NCBI RefSeq assembly: GCF_963855985.1
Contig: NC_087090.1
Span: 16,180,501-16,244,500 of the forward strand
Length of the DNA: 64,000 bases
Direction of reading: 5' to 3'
Source of the DNA: Ostrinia nubilalis
Lineage: Eukaryota > Arthropoda > Insecta > Lepidoptera > Crambidae
Every line of letters starts with the position of its first letter. Within the stretch, counting starts at the first letter, position 1. Below are positions 1 to 11,268 of this stretch, in pieces. The notes below the pieces were generated by a model. It made no database searches. It was not told where the DNA came from and worked only from the letters and a program-made list of their open reading frames with translations. Made by a program: the position numbers and the translations under genes.

Positions 1-114
1 AAGTATTTTGTGTATTTAATTTTCAGGTACAGTACAGTTTATTACATTATTTGAAAAGTAATTTTAAGATATATTTAATTTAATAATTTGTAGTGAGTGA
101 ATGAATCAAATTGA

Positions 115-250
115 ATTTGTCACAATCTAAAATGGCAGCTTCAAATTCCCTGCATTCTATGTGTATCACAAGCTATAGGTGCGAGGTCCACCCAGATTGC
201 AGGTATTGTCTCCTCTGGGAACGTAACCCGACACCAACCCACCTGAGCAC
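115..250. repeat. Dispersed repeat, copy 1
   Basis: This segment matches 1058-1180 in the same orientation, at about 85% by eye. Both contain 'ataggtgcgaggtccaccc' and 'gggaacgtaacccgacacc'. The GC-rich core stands out from its AT-rich flanks. The family is unknown; it could be a SINE or a LINE fragment. Confidence 0.6.
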
Positions 251-419
251 GGTGGCTCACGGCGTGGCAGTTTCTTGTCCGATTTTATTAAATAATTTTC
301 TGTATTCAATTTTCACGTAATTTTGAATGCGGATAAAGAATTACAACAACACATCAGTCTATAGGTACATTTTTATTGCAAAATAACGACCTTTTATAAC
401 GACATAGGTGTTTAGTTGT

Positions 420-557
420 TCTATTCCACTTTGATAACCCAGGTGATCAATGTAGACTCTAGGCGACACTTAGGTGTCCTTTGATCACCCGTGGATAAGA
501 TCACCTAGGTGATCAAAGTTGACTTCTTATCTAGGCGTGATCAAAGGACACCAAAGT
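420..557. repeat. Small inverted repeat built on GGTGATCA motifs
   Basis: The segment 'aggtgtcctttgatcacc' recurs in reverse complement near 527-552, and 'gatcacctaggtgatc' is itself palindromic. It abuts the MITE at 560. It is probably a decayed non-autonomous DNA element; its ends are not clear. Confidence 0.4.
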
Positions 558-559
558 TA

Positions 560-712
560 GCGCAGACCACCAACTTTTAGTCTGTCGATAGTTAGGCCCG
601 ATTTTAATTTGTATGAAAATCAAATCGGTGTAATGTGCGCACTTCCATACATGTAGATACTGATTAACAGCCCGACTCAACTATCGGCCGACGAAAAATC
701 GGTGGTCTAGGC
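560..712. mobile_element. MITE, 'GCGCAGACCACC' family, copy 1
   Basis: The left end GCGCAGACCACCAACTTTTA is mirrored near the right end (tcggtggtct), and the inner arms share 'atcggccgac'-type sequence. The interior is the reverse complement of the copy at 8598-8766, so the two copies lie in opposite orientation. The right tip is interrupted by the hAT element at 713-939. Confidence 0.75.
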
Positions 713-939
713 CAGGGTTTCCCAATTTTTTTTTGCCAAGGAACCCTAATTGATTATACTTTTCCTAGCGGAACCCCCGTACTACTCCGCCCGCACGCCC
801 TGCCCCTCCCTTGTACGTAAACAAGTCGGTGCGAGCGAACAACGTCGGTCACGCAACGTGGGATAATATTTTTTACGGAACCCTTGCGGCCTTTCCACGG
901 AACCCCAGGGTTCCGCGGACCACCTTTCGGGAACCGCTG
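713..939. mobile_element. Non-autonomous hAT-type element nested in the MITE
   Basis: The 227 bp element begins CAGGGTTTCCCAA and ends TTCGGGAACCGCTG, an imperfect inverted pair. It is flanked by a perfect 8 bp direct repeat, GTCTAGGC, at 705-712 and 940-947. An 8 bp duplication and CAG...CTG ends are hallmarks of the hAT superfamily. No transposase frame is present. Confidence 0.85.
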
Positions 940-1057
940 GTCTAGGCTGCCACTAGGCTTAGAGTCCACTATAGATCGTTTATTTTGATGTGCTATCTTG
1001 GTACGAGTACGTTAATTTGAAGGAACAGAATGATTTTGATGTAAATTATTACAAACT

Positions 1058-1180
1058 GAAATGGCAGTTCAAATTCCCTTGCTATAGGTGCGAGGTCCAC
1101 CCAGATAGCAGGCATTGCCTCCTCCGGGAACGTAACCCGACACCAGCCCACCTGAGCACAGTAGCGCACGGGTGGTCGTG
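1058..1180. repeat. Dispersed repeat, copy 2
   Basis: Second copy of the repeat at 115-250, same orientation. A leading 'atggcag(c)ttcaaattccc' is shared, so homology extends upstream of the GC-rich core. Open frames across it are short and not recognised. Confidence 0.6.
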
Positions 1181-1822
1181 CTGCGCCAGCGGTATTGAGA
1201 CATCGTGCTGTGTGTTATTGGTTTACATTGGGTTTTTACAGCTTGAGTTATGCAAATAGAATTGATCAATTGAGAATTAAACATTTCAGGCGAATAAAGA
1301 ATATTTTGTTACACCTAAGTTTAGTAGAGTCGCTGCGATTAATTTATGCAAGTTATAAAAATTGAGAAATACATACTTACTTAAATTACTTTTGGGTGTG
1401 AATAAATTTATTATTTTTAAAGCACTCAGTAAACAATTTTTTTCAAGTACTTAGGTACTTAAATGTTTATATTGTTTTAATATTAAACCGACGACTTTAG
1501 CGAAGTTAATCGGGTATATAAACCACCAGGCCAGGCGTTAATCGATATATCGTGATAAATCGGAAGATTAAGGTAAAACGGATTTTAATTTTAGTTTGAT
1601 GACTGTTGACATTAAACTAATCTTAAGACACTGCAGTTAAAGTGCTAATCACGTGCCTTAATCTTTTATCTTTAATTAAAATATAATAGATGACGATAGA
1701 AATAATGAAATATATTTGTCCTTATACCGTTTTTTGGTTTCCGAAACTTAATGCGATATTAATTTCTCTTAGGATTAAAAGATTTATTGAGACGTATAAA
1801 ATTTTTACGTTTTCACAATATA
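1181..1822. other. Unassigned AT-rich stretch
   Basis: No coding frame, tRNA-like box or terminal repeat was seen. The sequence is low in GC, with many short A/T runs. Confidence 0.5.
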
Positions 1823-2077
1823 CAGGGTGTTAGGTAAATGGGTATATGAGCCGACACTAGCCCATGTTAACATGGGCATATAAATGGTATGGTGAAGTCA
1901 GTTTGATATCATCATTTTATTTTTTAAATATTCATACCAAATAATTTTTTATAAAATCCGATTGGTATGAAAATTAAAATGAAGATATCAATGTTCTGAC
2001 TTCACCATACCATTTATATGCCCATGTTAACATTGGCTAGTGTCGGCTCATATGTTACCCATATACCTAACACCCTA
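1823..2077. mobile_element. Palindromic MITE with mariner-like ends
   Basis: Arms of about 90 bp are near-perfect reverse complements. The left begins CAGGGTGTTAGGTA and the right ends TACCTAACACCCTA. TA dinucleotides flank both sides (1821-1822 and 2078-2079), as expected of Tc1/mariner insertion. The loop holds an inner inverted pair around 'tgatatcatcattttat' and 'atgaagatatca'. No coding capacity. Confidence 0.8.
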
Positions 2078-2079
2078 TA

Positions 2080-4284
2080 TTGTTAAATTTTTCATCGATG
2101 ATTATTTTGTATCTTTTGCCGTCTGACATTCCGTCAACTTACTAACTAGGCCTAAACGACGATTCCAGTTGAGTTATTAACCTTTTTCTATCACACATTC
2201 CACGTAGACGCGGGCATCAGTAGTTTGTGTTAACATCGTTCCGCCCGATACTCGAGAGCCCTTGTCCGACGATGTTCGCTGCCTAATCATCTATCCCATC
2301 TACACCACGCCATTGTTCTTTCTCGTCTCAATCCCCATCAACCAAAAATAAACCCTAACAACCCCCCCAAAAGGCTGCTTCTCCTAAAAGCACAAAACCC
2401 TCGACCTACGGCCTCGCGATACATTTCATCTCGTCCCAGCATAAACTACAGCACAGGCGTCAATTGTTAACAACCTTTCGATTCTCGTGAATCGATACAA
2501 TCGATTTTGCCTTTTATTTTCTCGCACTAGAGTCGATTGTTTTATTCGATTCGCTGCCTCCGGCCGTTTAGATCAGACTCTCAAACTCGATATGACAGCG
2601 AACGAATTTATTCCCTATAGGTACGTTTGTTAGAAACCATTTTGAGGTTATGATTTTGACACCTGCAGTTGTGTTGGTAAATCAGATTGGAGCAATGCAG
2701 GCCTCTGGAGAAAATAGAGCCAAGTTGTTACGAATCCTAGATTTAAATATGTCTGCCGCTACAGTTTTTATTATGGAAGTTAGTTAATTAAGATTAAAGG
2801 ACAGTTTCAAAACCTAAAAGTATGGCCGTAACCACAATGAGCCAACATGGATACCTAAGGCATAAATTATGTTACTTATTACGGAAAAAATAATTTATCT
2901 ACGGAATAGAACGATTTTACTACTTTTTATACTATGGAAATTCATTTATAACTATTGTAAAAGCTTGCTGTCATCTATCTAAAATATCGCATATGTCGAA
3001 ACTTGGCGAAATCACTGTCGTACTCCCACCTTAATATGACGGATATCGTCTATTATATTCATTTTAGACCTTATTATCGTTTCAATAAATGTCAGAGTGT
3101 TTGTAAAGCGTTTTTTACGAGCAAAAGGACGGTGTCCGCTTGTTTTGACAGTGGGTGTACGGCTACGATATGCGATTGTGGAGCGTTTTAGATCGGCTGA
3201 TAACGGCTGACACACGGGGGTCAAGATCGGCCGAAAATGTAAGACAATGTAGCGTTTGTGAAAAATAATTGATAAGACACTGGATTTTCCAATAGGTCTC
3301 AAAGGGAATCATAGTGAATTTAGTAGATGACACAGCAATCAAGTGACGTACATTTTATGAAGTAACAAAACGTGATTGCCAATATATTTAGTGAAGCAAC
3401 AGGACCAGGGACCCATGGCATGATTTTTTAGTCCATTGATTATAAGAATGTCTAAAAATGTCACTGATGTGTGATAAACTTCTAACTCTGGTCTCAACAG
3501 CTCATTGGCATCGTTACTTCATAGATGTGTTTAAAATTTTTGCTATACTGAGTCTACTTCAATTTCAAATACGAATAAACGAATGTAAAGTATGTTATCA
3601 TCATCATCATTATCCGGTCATTTAGTCTCCAGGAAGACGAGTCTCTCTAATTTACCAGAAGAAAATGGAGGATATGGTTTATACTTCCCACGCTGGCTAA
3701 CCGGGCCCTCCAGCCCAATATTCAAAAGAGTGGGGGTGACCATATTTTACTCAAAATTACACGGCTATATGATACCTTCTTGTTTTTGGAAAAAGTTTGC
3801 GAAAAAAAAAATCCATCCATTCATTTAGGCTCTAAGAGCATCTTCGATCCAAAATCTTGCTCGTCACTCTTCTCGGCCGTGTGTCTCATAGGTTCCACAC
3901 CGCTTTGTTACTTGTTCCTATGTGTCTGTGTTTTTTGTGGGCCCCGTTAATGGCCCGATGCGAGATTAGATAACTACACAATGTTTTAGTTTAATTATAT
4001 GTTTGCATACGAACTATTAATGATTATATTATTTACTGCTGATAGACTTTTACGATGGCTACTGCGTGTATTATGGATAGTTGTGCAAACATGTTTAGAA
4101 TTACGTTGGAATGGAATTTGAAGTGATTTTGTGTGGTCTTTTCTCATATGACTCAATAAACGGCTTGCTTAACGTAGTCTCTTACTAAACAAGGAGTCAT
4201 ATTTCTGTTTTTTACCTGACTACGGCGAATGCAAAAAGAAAATGTCTTAACTAAACTGAAAACAAATACGCAAATTAATTTAGC
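2080..4284. other. Mostly unique stretch, no gene seen
   Basis: 2470-2580 has several ATCGAT/TCGATT motifs in a moderately GC-rich patch. 3592-3730 begins with a (CAT)n run followed by 'cttcccacgctggctaacc', which looks like a decayed minus-strand retroelement tail. Open frames are short and unrecognised. Confidence 0.4.
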
Positions 4285-4287
4285 ATC

Positions 4288-4352
4288 AATCCACCGGAGA
4301 ATCGAACCCGGACTCTATCGACTCCAGTTTTTTACCACTAAACAAGAGCGAT
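4288..4352 (-). mobile_element. tRNA-derived SINE head remnant
   Basis: On the minus strand the sequence has a box A-like TTTAGTGGTA, then a box B-like CGGGTTCGATTCT about 35 bases later, followed by CCGGTGGATTGA. The spacing fits a pol III promoter in a tRNA-derived SINE. A tRNA gene is unlikely because the acceptor arms do not pair well. Confidence 0.5.
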
Positions 4353-4908
4353 TTCATGTTACGAGATTCATATAACGTCTAATAGCATAGCGTAGAGTTA
4401 TTTGTAAAAATAGCATTGATAGAGTTATTATAATAGACTTAATTTTACGGATGACGAAACATCAAGGCAAATACTGTGGCATCTAGTAAATGTAGTTCTA
4501 ATCTAATACATAACGTGTACATAAGTTTGAGTGTTGTCGACTGTAAACTGAAAACGAATTCATGCCAAATTGACTTTATCTCTCTATTAAGTATTTCCGT
4601 CTGTCTAGAAAATAGCAAGATGATTAACCTCTTTAAGAATACTGTTCCCATAAAATGGGAGACTTTCCCCAGCTGTGGGCCATCATAGCCTTGAAACAAC
4701 AGGGTTATTTATTCGATAAAACAATACTGATTTCGGCATTAACGTTGCCGCAAGATCGCAGCGTAGTTAGCGCAGTGCTGCGCCTACGCACTATTGTTTG
4801 TTCTAAGATATCGCCGTTTACGGCTCCGACCGATTTCGCTCAATGCCTTAACTGGCGACTATCTGGGCTAGATTTTGTGCAAATGACTATCTGACAAGTT
4901 GGTTTATA
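4353..4908. other. Unassigned stretch with a GC-richer core
   Basis: No gene or repeat was recognised. 4740-4860 is richer in CpG ('gcagcgtagttagcgcagtg', 'cgtttacggctccgaccg') than its flanks and could be regulatory. Confidence 0.35.
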
Positions 4909-6534
4909 CAGGGTGTTTGGCGCATCGTGTGCCAAAATGATTTGGCGGATAGAATGGGTCATTTCCTATATTTTCAGCCCCCATAACACGTTCCATGCCA
5001 GACGGCTACTTTTATATTAAGTTTTTTAGTAATTTCACCAAAATACCCAAATCGCATCATTTAATTTCGATTTAAAAAAAAACTACTAGGCGTAGCCTCA
5101 AAGTAAATATTTTGTTTTGACGTGCATTGATGTAGGGTTGCATCAGATCTAAATTTACTGGCAAATATCATCTAGTTTTTTTAAATTCAGCTTTGAAGTT
5201 TTCCGAAAAGTTAAAAATGGACTGAACATTTAAGTTTACATAGCTATAAAAAAATAAATAAAAGAGATAGCGATCTTCGGATTTTATCAAAACTTCTCTA
5301 GTCTATCCCCATTTAAACGGTATACTAATCTTGTTTAAATAATAACAATAACTTCACAAATTCCTTAAATTAGTGCATTGACTCTACTCGGACTGATTTG
5401 CGAAATTTGTGTTTATAGCCCCTTTTGTGTGAATAGCACGTTATTAAACACCTAACAGGTCAAAATTATTTATCTTATGCAATGTAAAAACCTTTCGTTT
5501 TTCAATGTGGATTTCTTGAAATTAAAGACGAAAATAATTATTTTGATCGTTTATTAATTATTACAAATTTTGTTCAAAATGTCCGCCTCGGCAACGTATA
5601 CACTCACGACATCTTCTTCTAATTACGACTGTTGTCGTATGCAGCCACATTTCTCTTTTTATTACTACAAAGGCGTTTTCTATTCTTTGTTGTAGTTCTT
5701 CTATTGTTTGAATCCGTTACGTACACCAGTTCTTTAGCTCGTCCCCAGACGTAAAAATCTAACGGAATTAGCTCTGGGGAACGTGCAGGCCACTGTATAG
5801 GGCCATCTCTTCCAATCCACGAGTAGAAAACGCCTTTGTAGTAATAAAAAGAGAAATGTGGCTGCATACGACAACAGTCAAAATTAGAAGAAGATGTCGT
5901 GAGTGTATACCTACGTTGCCGAGACGGTCATTTTGAACAAAATTTGTAATAATTACATTGCATAAGATAAATAATTTTTACCTGTTAGGTGTTTAATAAC
6001 GTGCTATTCACACAAAAAGGGGCTATAAACACAAATTTCGCAAATCAGTCCGAGTAGAGTCAATGCACTAATTTAAGGAATTTGTGAAGTTATTGTTGTT
6101 ATTTAAACAAGATTAGTGTACCGTTTAAATGGGGATAGACTAGAGAAGTTTTGATAAAATCCGAAGATCGCTATCTCTTTTATTTATTTTTTTATAGCCA
6201 TGTAAACTTAAATGTTCAGTCCATTTTTAACTTTTCGGAAAACTTCAAAGCTGAATTTAAAAAAAACTAGATGATATTTGTCAGTAAATTAAGATTTGAT
6301 GCAACCCTACATCAATGCACGTCAAAACAAAATATTTACTTTGAGGCTACGCCTAGTAGTTTTTTTTTTAAATCGAAATTAAATGATGCGATTTGGGTAT
6401 TTTGGTGAAATTACTAAAAAAATTAATATAAAAGTAGCCGCCTGGCATGGAACGTGTTATGGGGGCTGAAAATATAGGAAATGACCCATTCTATCCGCCA
6501 AATCATTTTGGCACACGATGCGCCAAACACCCTG
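4909..6534. mobile_element. Foldback derivative of a Tc1/mariner element
   Basis: This 1626 bp element begins CAGGGTGTTTGGCGCATCG and ends in its exact reverse complement, with TA on both sides (4907-4908, 6535-6536). The left arm (4909 to about 5683) and right arm (about 5820 to 6534) are near-identical reverse complements; the right arm lacks about 60 bp that the left has at roughly 5485-5545. Each arm carries the 3' part of a transposase gene plus 3' UTR and terminal repeat. The ~137 bp loop carries a little more of the gene. The element is therefore an inverted duplication of the 3' half of a mariner-like transposon. It cannot encode an intact transposase, and its transcript would fold into a very long hairpin. 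Confidence 0.88.
5570..5819 (-). pseudogene. Tc1/mariner-like transposase C-terminal fragment
   Basis: From 5819 leftwards the minus strand encodes WIGRDGPIQWPARSPELIP followed by LDFYVWG. This is the block around the third catalytic acidic residue of DDE transposases of the IS630/Tc1/mariner group. Near 5700 the frame shifts by one; the new frame runs to a stop near 5570 and ends in GGHFEQNL, a tail I know from this transposase group. The N-terminal DNA-binding region and the first two catalytic residues are absent. The last part is repeated in inverted form on the plus strand at about 5823-5950. Confidence 0.75.
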
Positions 6535-6536
6535 TA

Positions 6537-7102
6537 TTATTAGAAATAATGGGATAGGTAGTCTGTAGAAATGGCGTAAATGTAGAGTCGATTGGAAAAG
6601 GATAATATGCACAGCTTTTGTTAGGTGTGTAAGTAATTTTATTGTGGTAGAATTACTATGAACTTTTTATTCTATAAGATTTTACAATAACCATAATAAT
6701 TTGTGCTTAAAACACACGCTTATTTCATAATTTAAAACCTGATTTTTTTTATTTAATTTTTTTTAATTGAAAAGTTGATATTTAATTTGAAGACGATCAA
6801 TGCTAAAGTCAAAGGATGATGGGCAAAAATGTATGGAAAGTGGTACCCGCTCCAATAGCCATAACCAATATATATTTTAAAAGGCCTTTAGATGTAGGAA
6901 AATGTCTGCTATGGGGCCAGTTCTAATTCACGTTTTGAAAGCAGTAATTCCACTAAGTATTATAATGAAAGTATAACACAATCATCCATGTATACGAGTA
7001 TGTATTATGACTACAATCTATTAATATAACCAAAAGAAGCATCGAAAAGGAAAGGATTATATCTACGATGAACTACCCAAGCTATTAGCCCTTTATTCGC
7101 TT
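6537..7102. other. Unassigned AT-rich stretch
   Basis: No coding frame or repeat end was recognised. Confidence 0.4.
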
Positions 7103-7255
7103 TCATCATCATCATCTTGATCATTTTAGCCATAGGACGTCCAGTTGAACATAGGCCTCCCCCAATGATTTCCACAATGGCCGGTTGGTGGCGGCCTGCA
7201 TCCAGCGCCTTCCCGCTACCTTTATGAGGTCGTCGGTCCATCTTGTGGGTGTACT
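7103..7255 (-). mobile_element. RTE-type LINE 3' end, (ATG)-tail subfamily
   Basis: Read on the minus strand, it carries the reverse transcriptase C-terminus (TDDL-like start, GSGKALDAGRHQ) and then the family's ending 'ggacgtcctatggctaaaatg' followed by ATG repeats. It is strongly 5'-truncated. Other copies in this window are at 12855, 16427, 22556, 23267, 43986 and 62908. Confidence 0.75.
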
Positions 7256-7325
7256 TATTGGGTCTTGTGGGTTAATTCGCTTTAGCAACCCATAATAAAA
7301 CCCTTAAGAAGTAATAAAACTTTAA

Positions 7326-7429
7326 CCCCTTTATTAATAAAAGTTACACCCTAGTTGAACTCTGGCTTAAATTGTCATTTGGTGTCAATCCAAGGTTCTT
7401 CCTAGGTGTAACTTTTTATTAATAAGGGG
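7326..7429. mobile_element. MITE with CCCCTTTATTAATAAAAGTT ends
   Basis: The left end CCCCTTTATTAATAAAAGTT (then ACACC) is mirrored at the right end (GGTGTAACTTTTTATTAATA then AGGGG). About 104 bp, non-coding. A second, more decayed copy lies at 33528-33669. Confidence 0.7.
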
Positions 7430-7564
7430 GTAGTACTTCTTTAAATAAAAATATTTATTTCACAATTATCCCCATCAATAATTATAGAGTTAAGGAAGGA
7501 TGCTGGAGCAGTAAACCCTTCCTGCCTCGCATAACCTAAGTACCATACGATGGACACGTATGAT

Positions 7565-7735
7565 ACTTCTTCTTCTTCTTCCTCGGTCCCAGGATCGTGA
7601 CCACAGATAGTGTTCCTCCACAGGCTGCGGTCATAAGCTGTGTGGACCGCACGATGCAAACTCCCGCCCACCGTCTTCCTCACCGCGTCCGACCATATCG
7701 TCGCGGTGCCCTGCCCCGAGCGCGTCCCGCTTCAT
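7565..7735 (-). mobile_element. LINE reverse transcriptase C-terminal remnant
   Basis: The minus-strand frame reads TIWSDAVRKTVGGSLHRAVH and then TAYDRSLWRNTICGHDP before a run of Glu codons. The W-(S/T)-D-x-V ... A-x-D-R-x-x-W-R pattern is the usual C-terminus of RTE-like LINE reverse transcriptases. The upstream catalytic domain is missing. Confidence 0.65.
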
Positions 7736-7756
7736 ACTGTATGATACTTAGGTTAC

Positions 7757-8013
7757 ACAAAAAGTATCTTTATCTTCGAACGCAACCAGATCTGAGGCTG
7801 GTGGCCATAGTAAATGTTGTTCGTCTTGGTAAGACCTTTCAAATGACACTACAAACATAACTATTGGAGCCGGGTACCATTCTGCAAAAAAGTATGTATA
7901 TCTTCGTACACAACCAGATCTGAGGCTGGTGGTCATAGTAAAAGTTGTTCATCTTGGTAAGACCTTTCAAACGATACTAGACACATATCTATTGGAGCCG
8001 GGTACCATTTTGC
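7757..8013. repeat. Tandem duplication, ~129 bp unit, two copies
   Basis: Unit 1 (about 7757-7885) and unit 2 (about 7886-8013) both contain 'caaccagatctgaggctggt' and end 'ggagccgggtaccatt'. They differ by about 12% by eye. No function is recognised. Confidence 0.8.
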
Positions 8014-8597
8014 CCATTGTCCTTTAAATTCAGAAACCGGGCCTATGCGAGTAGACTAATTTTCAATTAAAATTATAACACTTGCTCCCTAGTTGAAATA
8101 CTTAATCGTTACATAGTATAAAATTAAGTCGCTTCCGCTGTCTGATCGCATTGCTATTAAACTATTCAACGGATTAATAAATTAGTGCAAATCATTGAAA
8201 GCAAAATACCTACCTTGTTTTTGGTCTAATAATAACCAATTCTTGGAAAAACAAAGTATGACTTGCTCGGGCATTGACCTCAGCTTTATCACCCGGTGTT
8301 AATGAGTGTCTTTAGTCATCTAATACTTCATTTGAATATACAAGTTTCAATAATTAACTTACCAATAAACATAATTTAGGAATCCTGTAAAATAATAAAA
8401 GTTGCCTTTGCCTCCGTTCTGATGCGTCATCATGACACACGTCAAATAAATACATAAATCCGGATAGAGAGTAAAATGTTTTTACCTTAAACTTAAGTCT
8501 ACTCTCATGAATTTTGACTGGTGGTACCCTGGGCTGTCTTGCTAGATACCCTGGTATGTATCAAACCCTTCTTCTCACAAAATACTGTTATAGCCTT
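8014..8597. other. Unassigned stretch
   Basis: No gene or repeat boundary was recognised. Confidence 0.4.
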
Positions 8598-8766
8598 GGC
8601 GCAGACCACCAACTTTTAGTTGGCCGATAGTTGGATCGGGCTGTTAATCAGTAGGTGTACGAAGATGTATGAAAGTGCACACATTACACCGATTTGGTAT
8701 CGGACTATTCTTCATGCAAATTATCGGGCTCAACTATCGGCCAACTAAAAATCGGTGGTCTGCGCC
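8598..8766. mobile_element. MITE, 'GCGCAGACCACC' family, copy 2
   Basis: It starts GGCGCAGACCACCAACTTTT and ends GGTGGTCTGCGCC. The arms also share 'ttggccgatagttg' and 'caactatcggccaa'. The interior is the reverse complement of the copy at 560-712. This copy is uninterrupted, so it shows what the first looked like before the hAT insertion. Confidence 0.82.
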
Positions 8767-10610
8767 TAGGTTTAATGTACTGAATCTATTCGCATACGCG
8801 CACATCTTTACTCCTGCTCTACTGTGAATTATTTTATCATCGAGTCCATCATAGCATAACAAATAACCTTTTATATTTTCATATAATGACACATATTAAA
8901 CACATTCCACGTACGAAATAAGTAGTGTTGTCAAAAAGCGATGATTATCTTCGGAAATTATCGAATAATCGACGCTGCTTGCGCGTGCGTCGCTTGTCAA
9001 ACCAAAACTTTACATTCAAACTAGTTTACCGGGTACTTTCCACGTGTGTTTTAACTCATAGTCCTAAGGTTTAGTTTACGTTGACTATATTGGAATATAA
9101 TGTGGTTTTCCACTGTGTGTTATAATAACAGTAACCTGTCATAGTGTCACAGTTTTATAGATTAAAATCACGCCATTAAGCAACGTGCGATGGCTCGTCG
9201 ATACAGAGATATGTTATTTAAATTGTGTGTACATTATGATGGTATGTTTTCGAAGCAACGGTCAATCTAAATTTAGTTTTTATGTCGGTTAAACTAAGTA
9301 GCTATATTGAGGATTTAGTAACTTTCTGGTAGGTATTTGTAAACTTTCAGTAGTTAGGTAACTTAGTAAAATGTGGATTAAAAATTACATTCACCGGTAG
9401 GTAGGATTGTAATGAATTTGTTACTCAAAAACACTTACGGTGGCAGCAAAATAGACAATTTGGCAGTGTCTACTTGGTAAATGATGTTCTGTGAATAAAA
9501 ATGAGTAACAAGGACAAAATAGTTTGATATTAAGTATTTTACTGATATGCCACAAAAGTCTTACTACGCGTGTGATTGGAGGAGGTACCCAGATCACGGT
9601 TAGTTATGGAACATTCATCTTTGAATAGCAAATTTATTGGTAGCATAATATCTTTCAACCAATAATTTCTATCCTTCGCAGCATTGCATTAAAAACTATA
9701 TTATATTAGTTCTACAAAATGGATTCATAGACCCGCTCTACAATGCGTAAACTTTTAACCCTTGCGCCGCTCTAACGGCTGACTTATGTGAGTGCTCGCT
9801 CGCTCGCTCGCTCGATCGATCAATTTGCGCGTGATTTAAAGCTTGGCGAAAGGTCGTGTCGATCTGTGGATAGGACACCTCGCTCTGTTGTTCATAATTA
9901 ATTCTTGTTTTTGTTGTAAGGAGTGTTTGTTCGGGCAGAGTTATGAGAGTTATCGGCCGTTTCTAAAGCTAGAGTTGAAGGTTTAAACTAGATGTTATCG
10001 ATTGAATTTAAAAGCTACATTGTGTTAGAAGAGTGCAATAGTGACATGTGGAAGTTAAATTTTAATTTATGGTTAAATTTTTCCTATGGGCAACAGTGTT
10101 ACAAACAATGTTAAATATGGTGAATCAGAAAGTGATACCGGTGCATGATTACGTAATAATATGTTGAATGCTTTGAATTTACTATAATAAGTAATTAAGT
10201 ATTGTATGTGAACGATATTTCCATGAAATTGCTAGTCACACTTATTTATGTACTCTTGATAAAATAAACTCATGAGAGCAACTGATGTTCTTGTAATTTA
10301 TTAAGTAAAGTGTAATTTAAATTCAACGTGCTAGAAGAAATGATATGGCATGTTTTATAGTCACTTATTTAGAACAAGATCGATTTGTATCGTTCCATTT
10401 TGTAACGCAGTGTAAATAAATTCATCGCATTGAGTGAGCCATCTTCCCACAGGACGAAATAAAAATCTGTTGAAACATTATTGGAACGCAACAGAAAAAG
10501 CTGAAGAGGATTACCTTTGGCAAATACGATACCACAATCGAGCACTCCGCAATCAGACCATCGGTAATTTGGTAATAAAATGAAAATGCGCTCGCGCTTA
10601 TCGCCAATCC
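8767..10610. other. Long stretch without recognised repeats or genes
   Basis: Unique-looking AT-rich DNA. 9791-9820 holds a (GCTC)n then (GATC) microsatellite. Several short open frames overlap on both strands near 10370-10650, but none is recognised. Confidence 0.4.
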
Positions 10611-11030
10611 GTCCTATATAAACATTCCTGGATCCTTCGTAACGACGCAAATGCCATTACTGATATCAAAGAAAAACTGCTCTTATTGCCCGCGCAGAGA
10701 ACCAGTTGGGACGTCATACGTTGCGACTAAGCCGTGCGCGTTAAGGGTTAAATTGGTTCGGCGACTTTCGTCGTACTTATCGTGGAGGTGCTTCAACGCG
10801 TCTGCAAATTTAATTTTCTTTAATAAGTGGGTGTTTTTATTGAGTTTGAGACTTATCTGGGTGCGTTACGTCGTGTTTTTGATTGGCGGCCGCCGGTCGT
10901 GCTCGTAGGCGAGTATCGGGACGCGCACGTTTCATCGCGCGCGATGCGCGTCCCGATAGTGGCCACGCCCCGCTTTTTTCGTGGCCCGCGAGTACAATGG
11001 GGTGATCTGCTAACTAAATAACGCGATGGA
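10611..11030. promoter_or_regulatory. CpG-rich island, candidate regulatory DNA
   Basis: This stretch is far richer in CG than its surroundings and contains no recognised repeat. 10916-10956 is an inverted repeat (TCGGGACGCGC ... GCGCGTCCCGA) around a CpG cluster, and 'ggcggccgccgg' lies just upstream. It could be an enhancer, a promoter or an unannotated 5' exon. Short overlapping frames do not resemble known proteins. Confidence 0.3.
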
Positions 11031-11268
11031 TCAGGACGACGTATTTTTGAAGCATTCCAATACCTAAAAGTTATTTTTGAAAAATCCGGGAATTTCTGCC
11101 AAAGTGCATGTTCAAAACGATGAAAAATCATGATACAGTCGCCTGAAAGCAAAAGAAAACGTTGACAAATAAACTGATAATATTGAGTCAAAAGCTTGTC
11201 GATTAAATATATGGATTTCCTATTTTGTACGGTTATTGACAGGTGATTTCCCCGTAATTCAGACTTAT
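11031..11268. other. Unassigned
   Basis: AT-rich sequence leading to the transposon at 11269. Nothing recognised. Confidence 0.4.

Noticed and set aside
10369..10650. 93 aa minus-strand gene
   Set aside because: Overlapping frames of similar size exist in other phases, with no domain, splice signals or codon bias.
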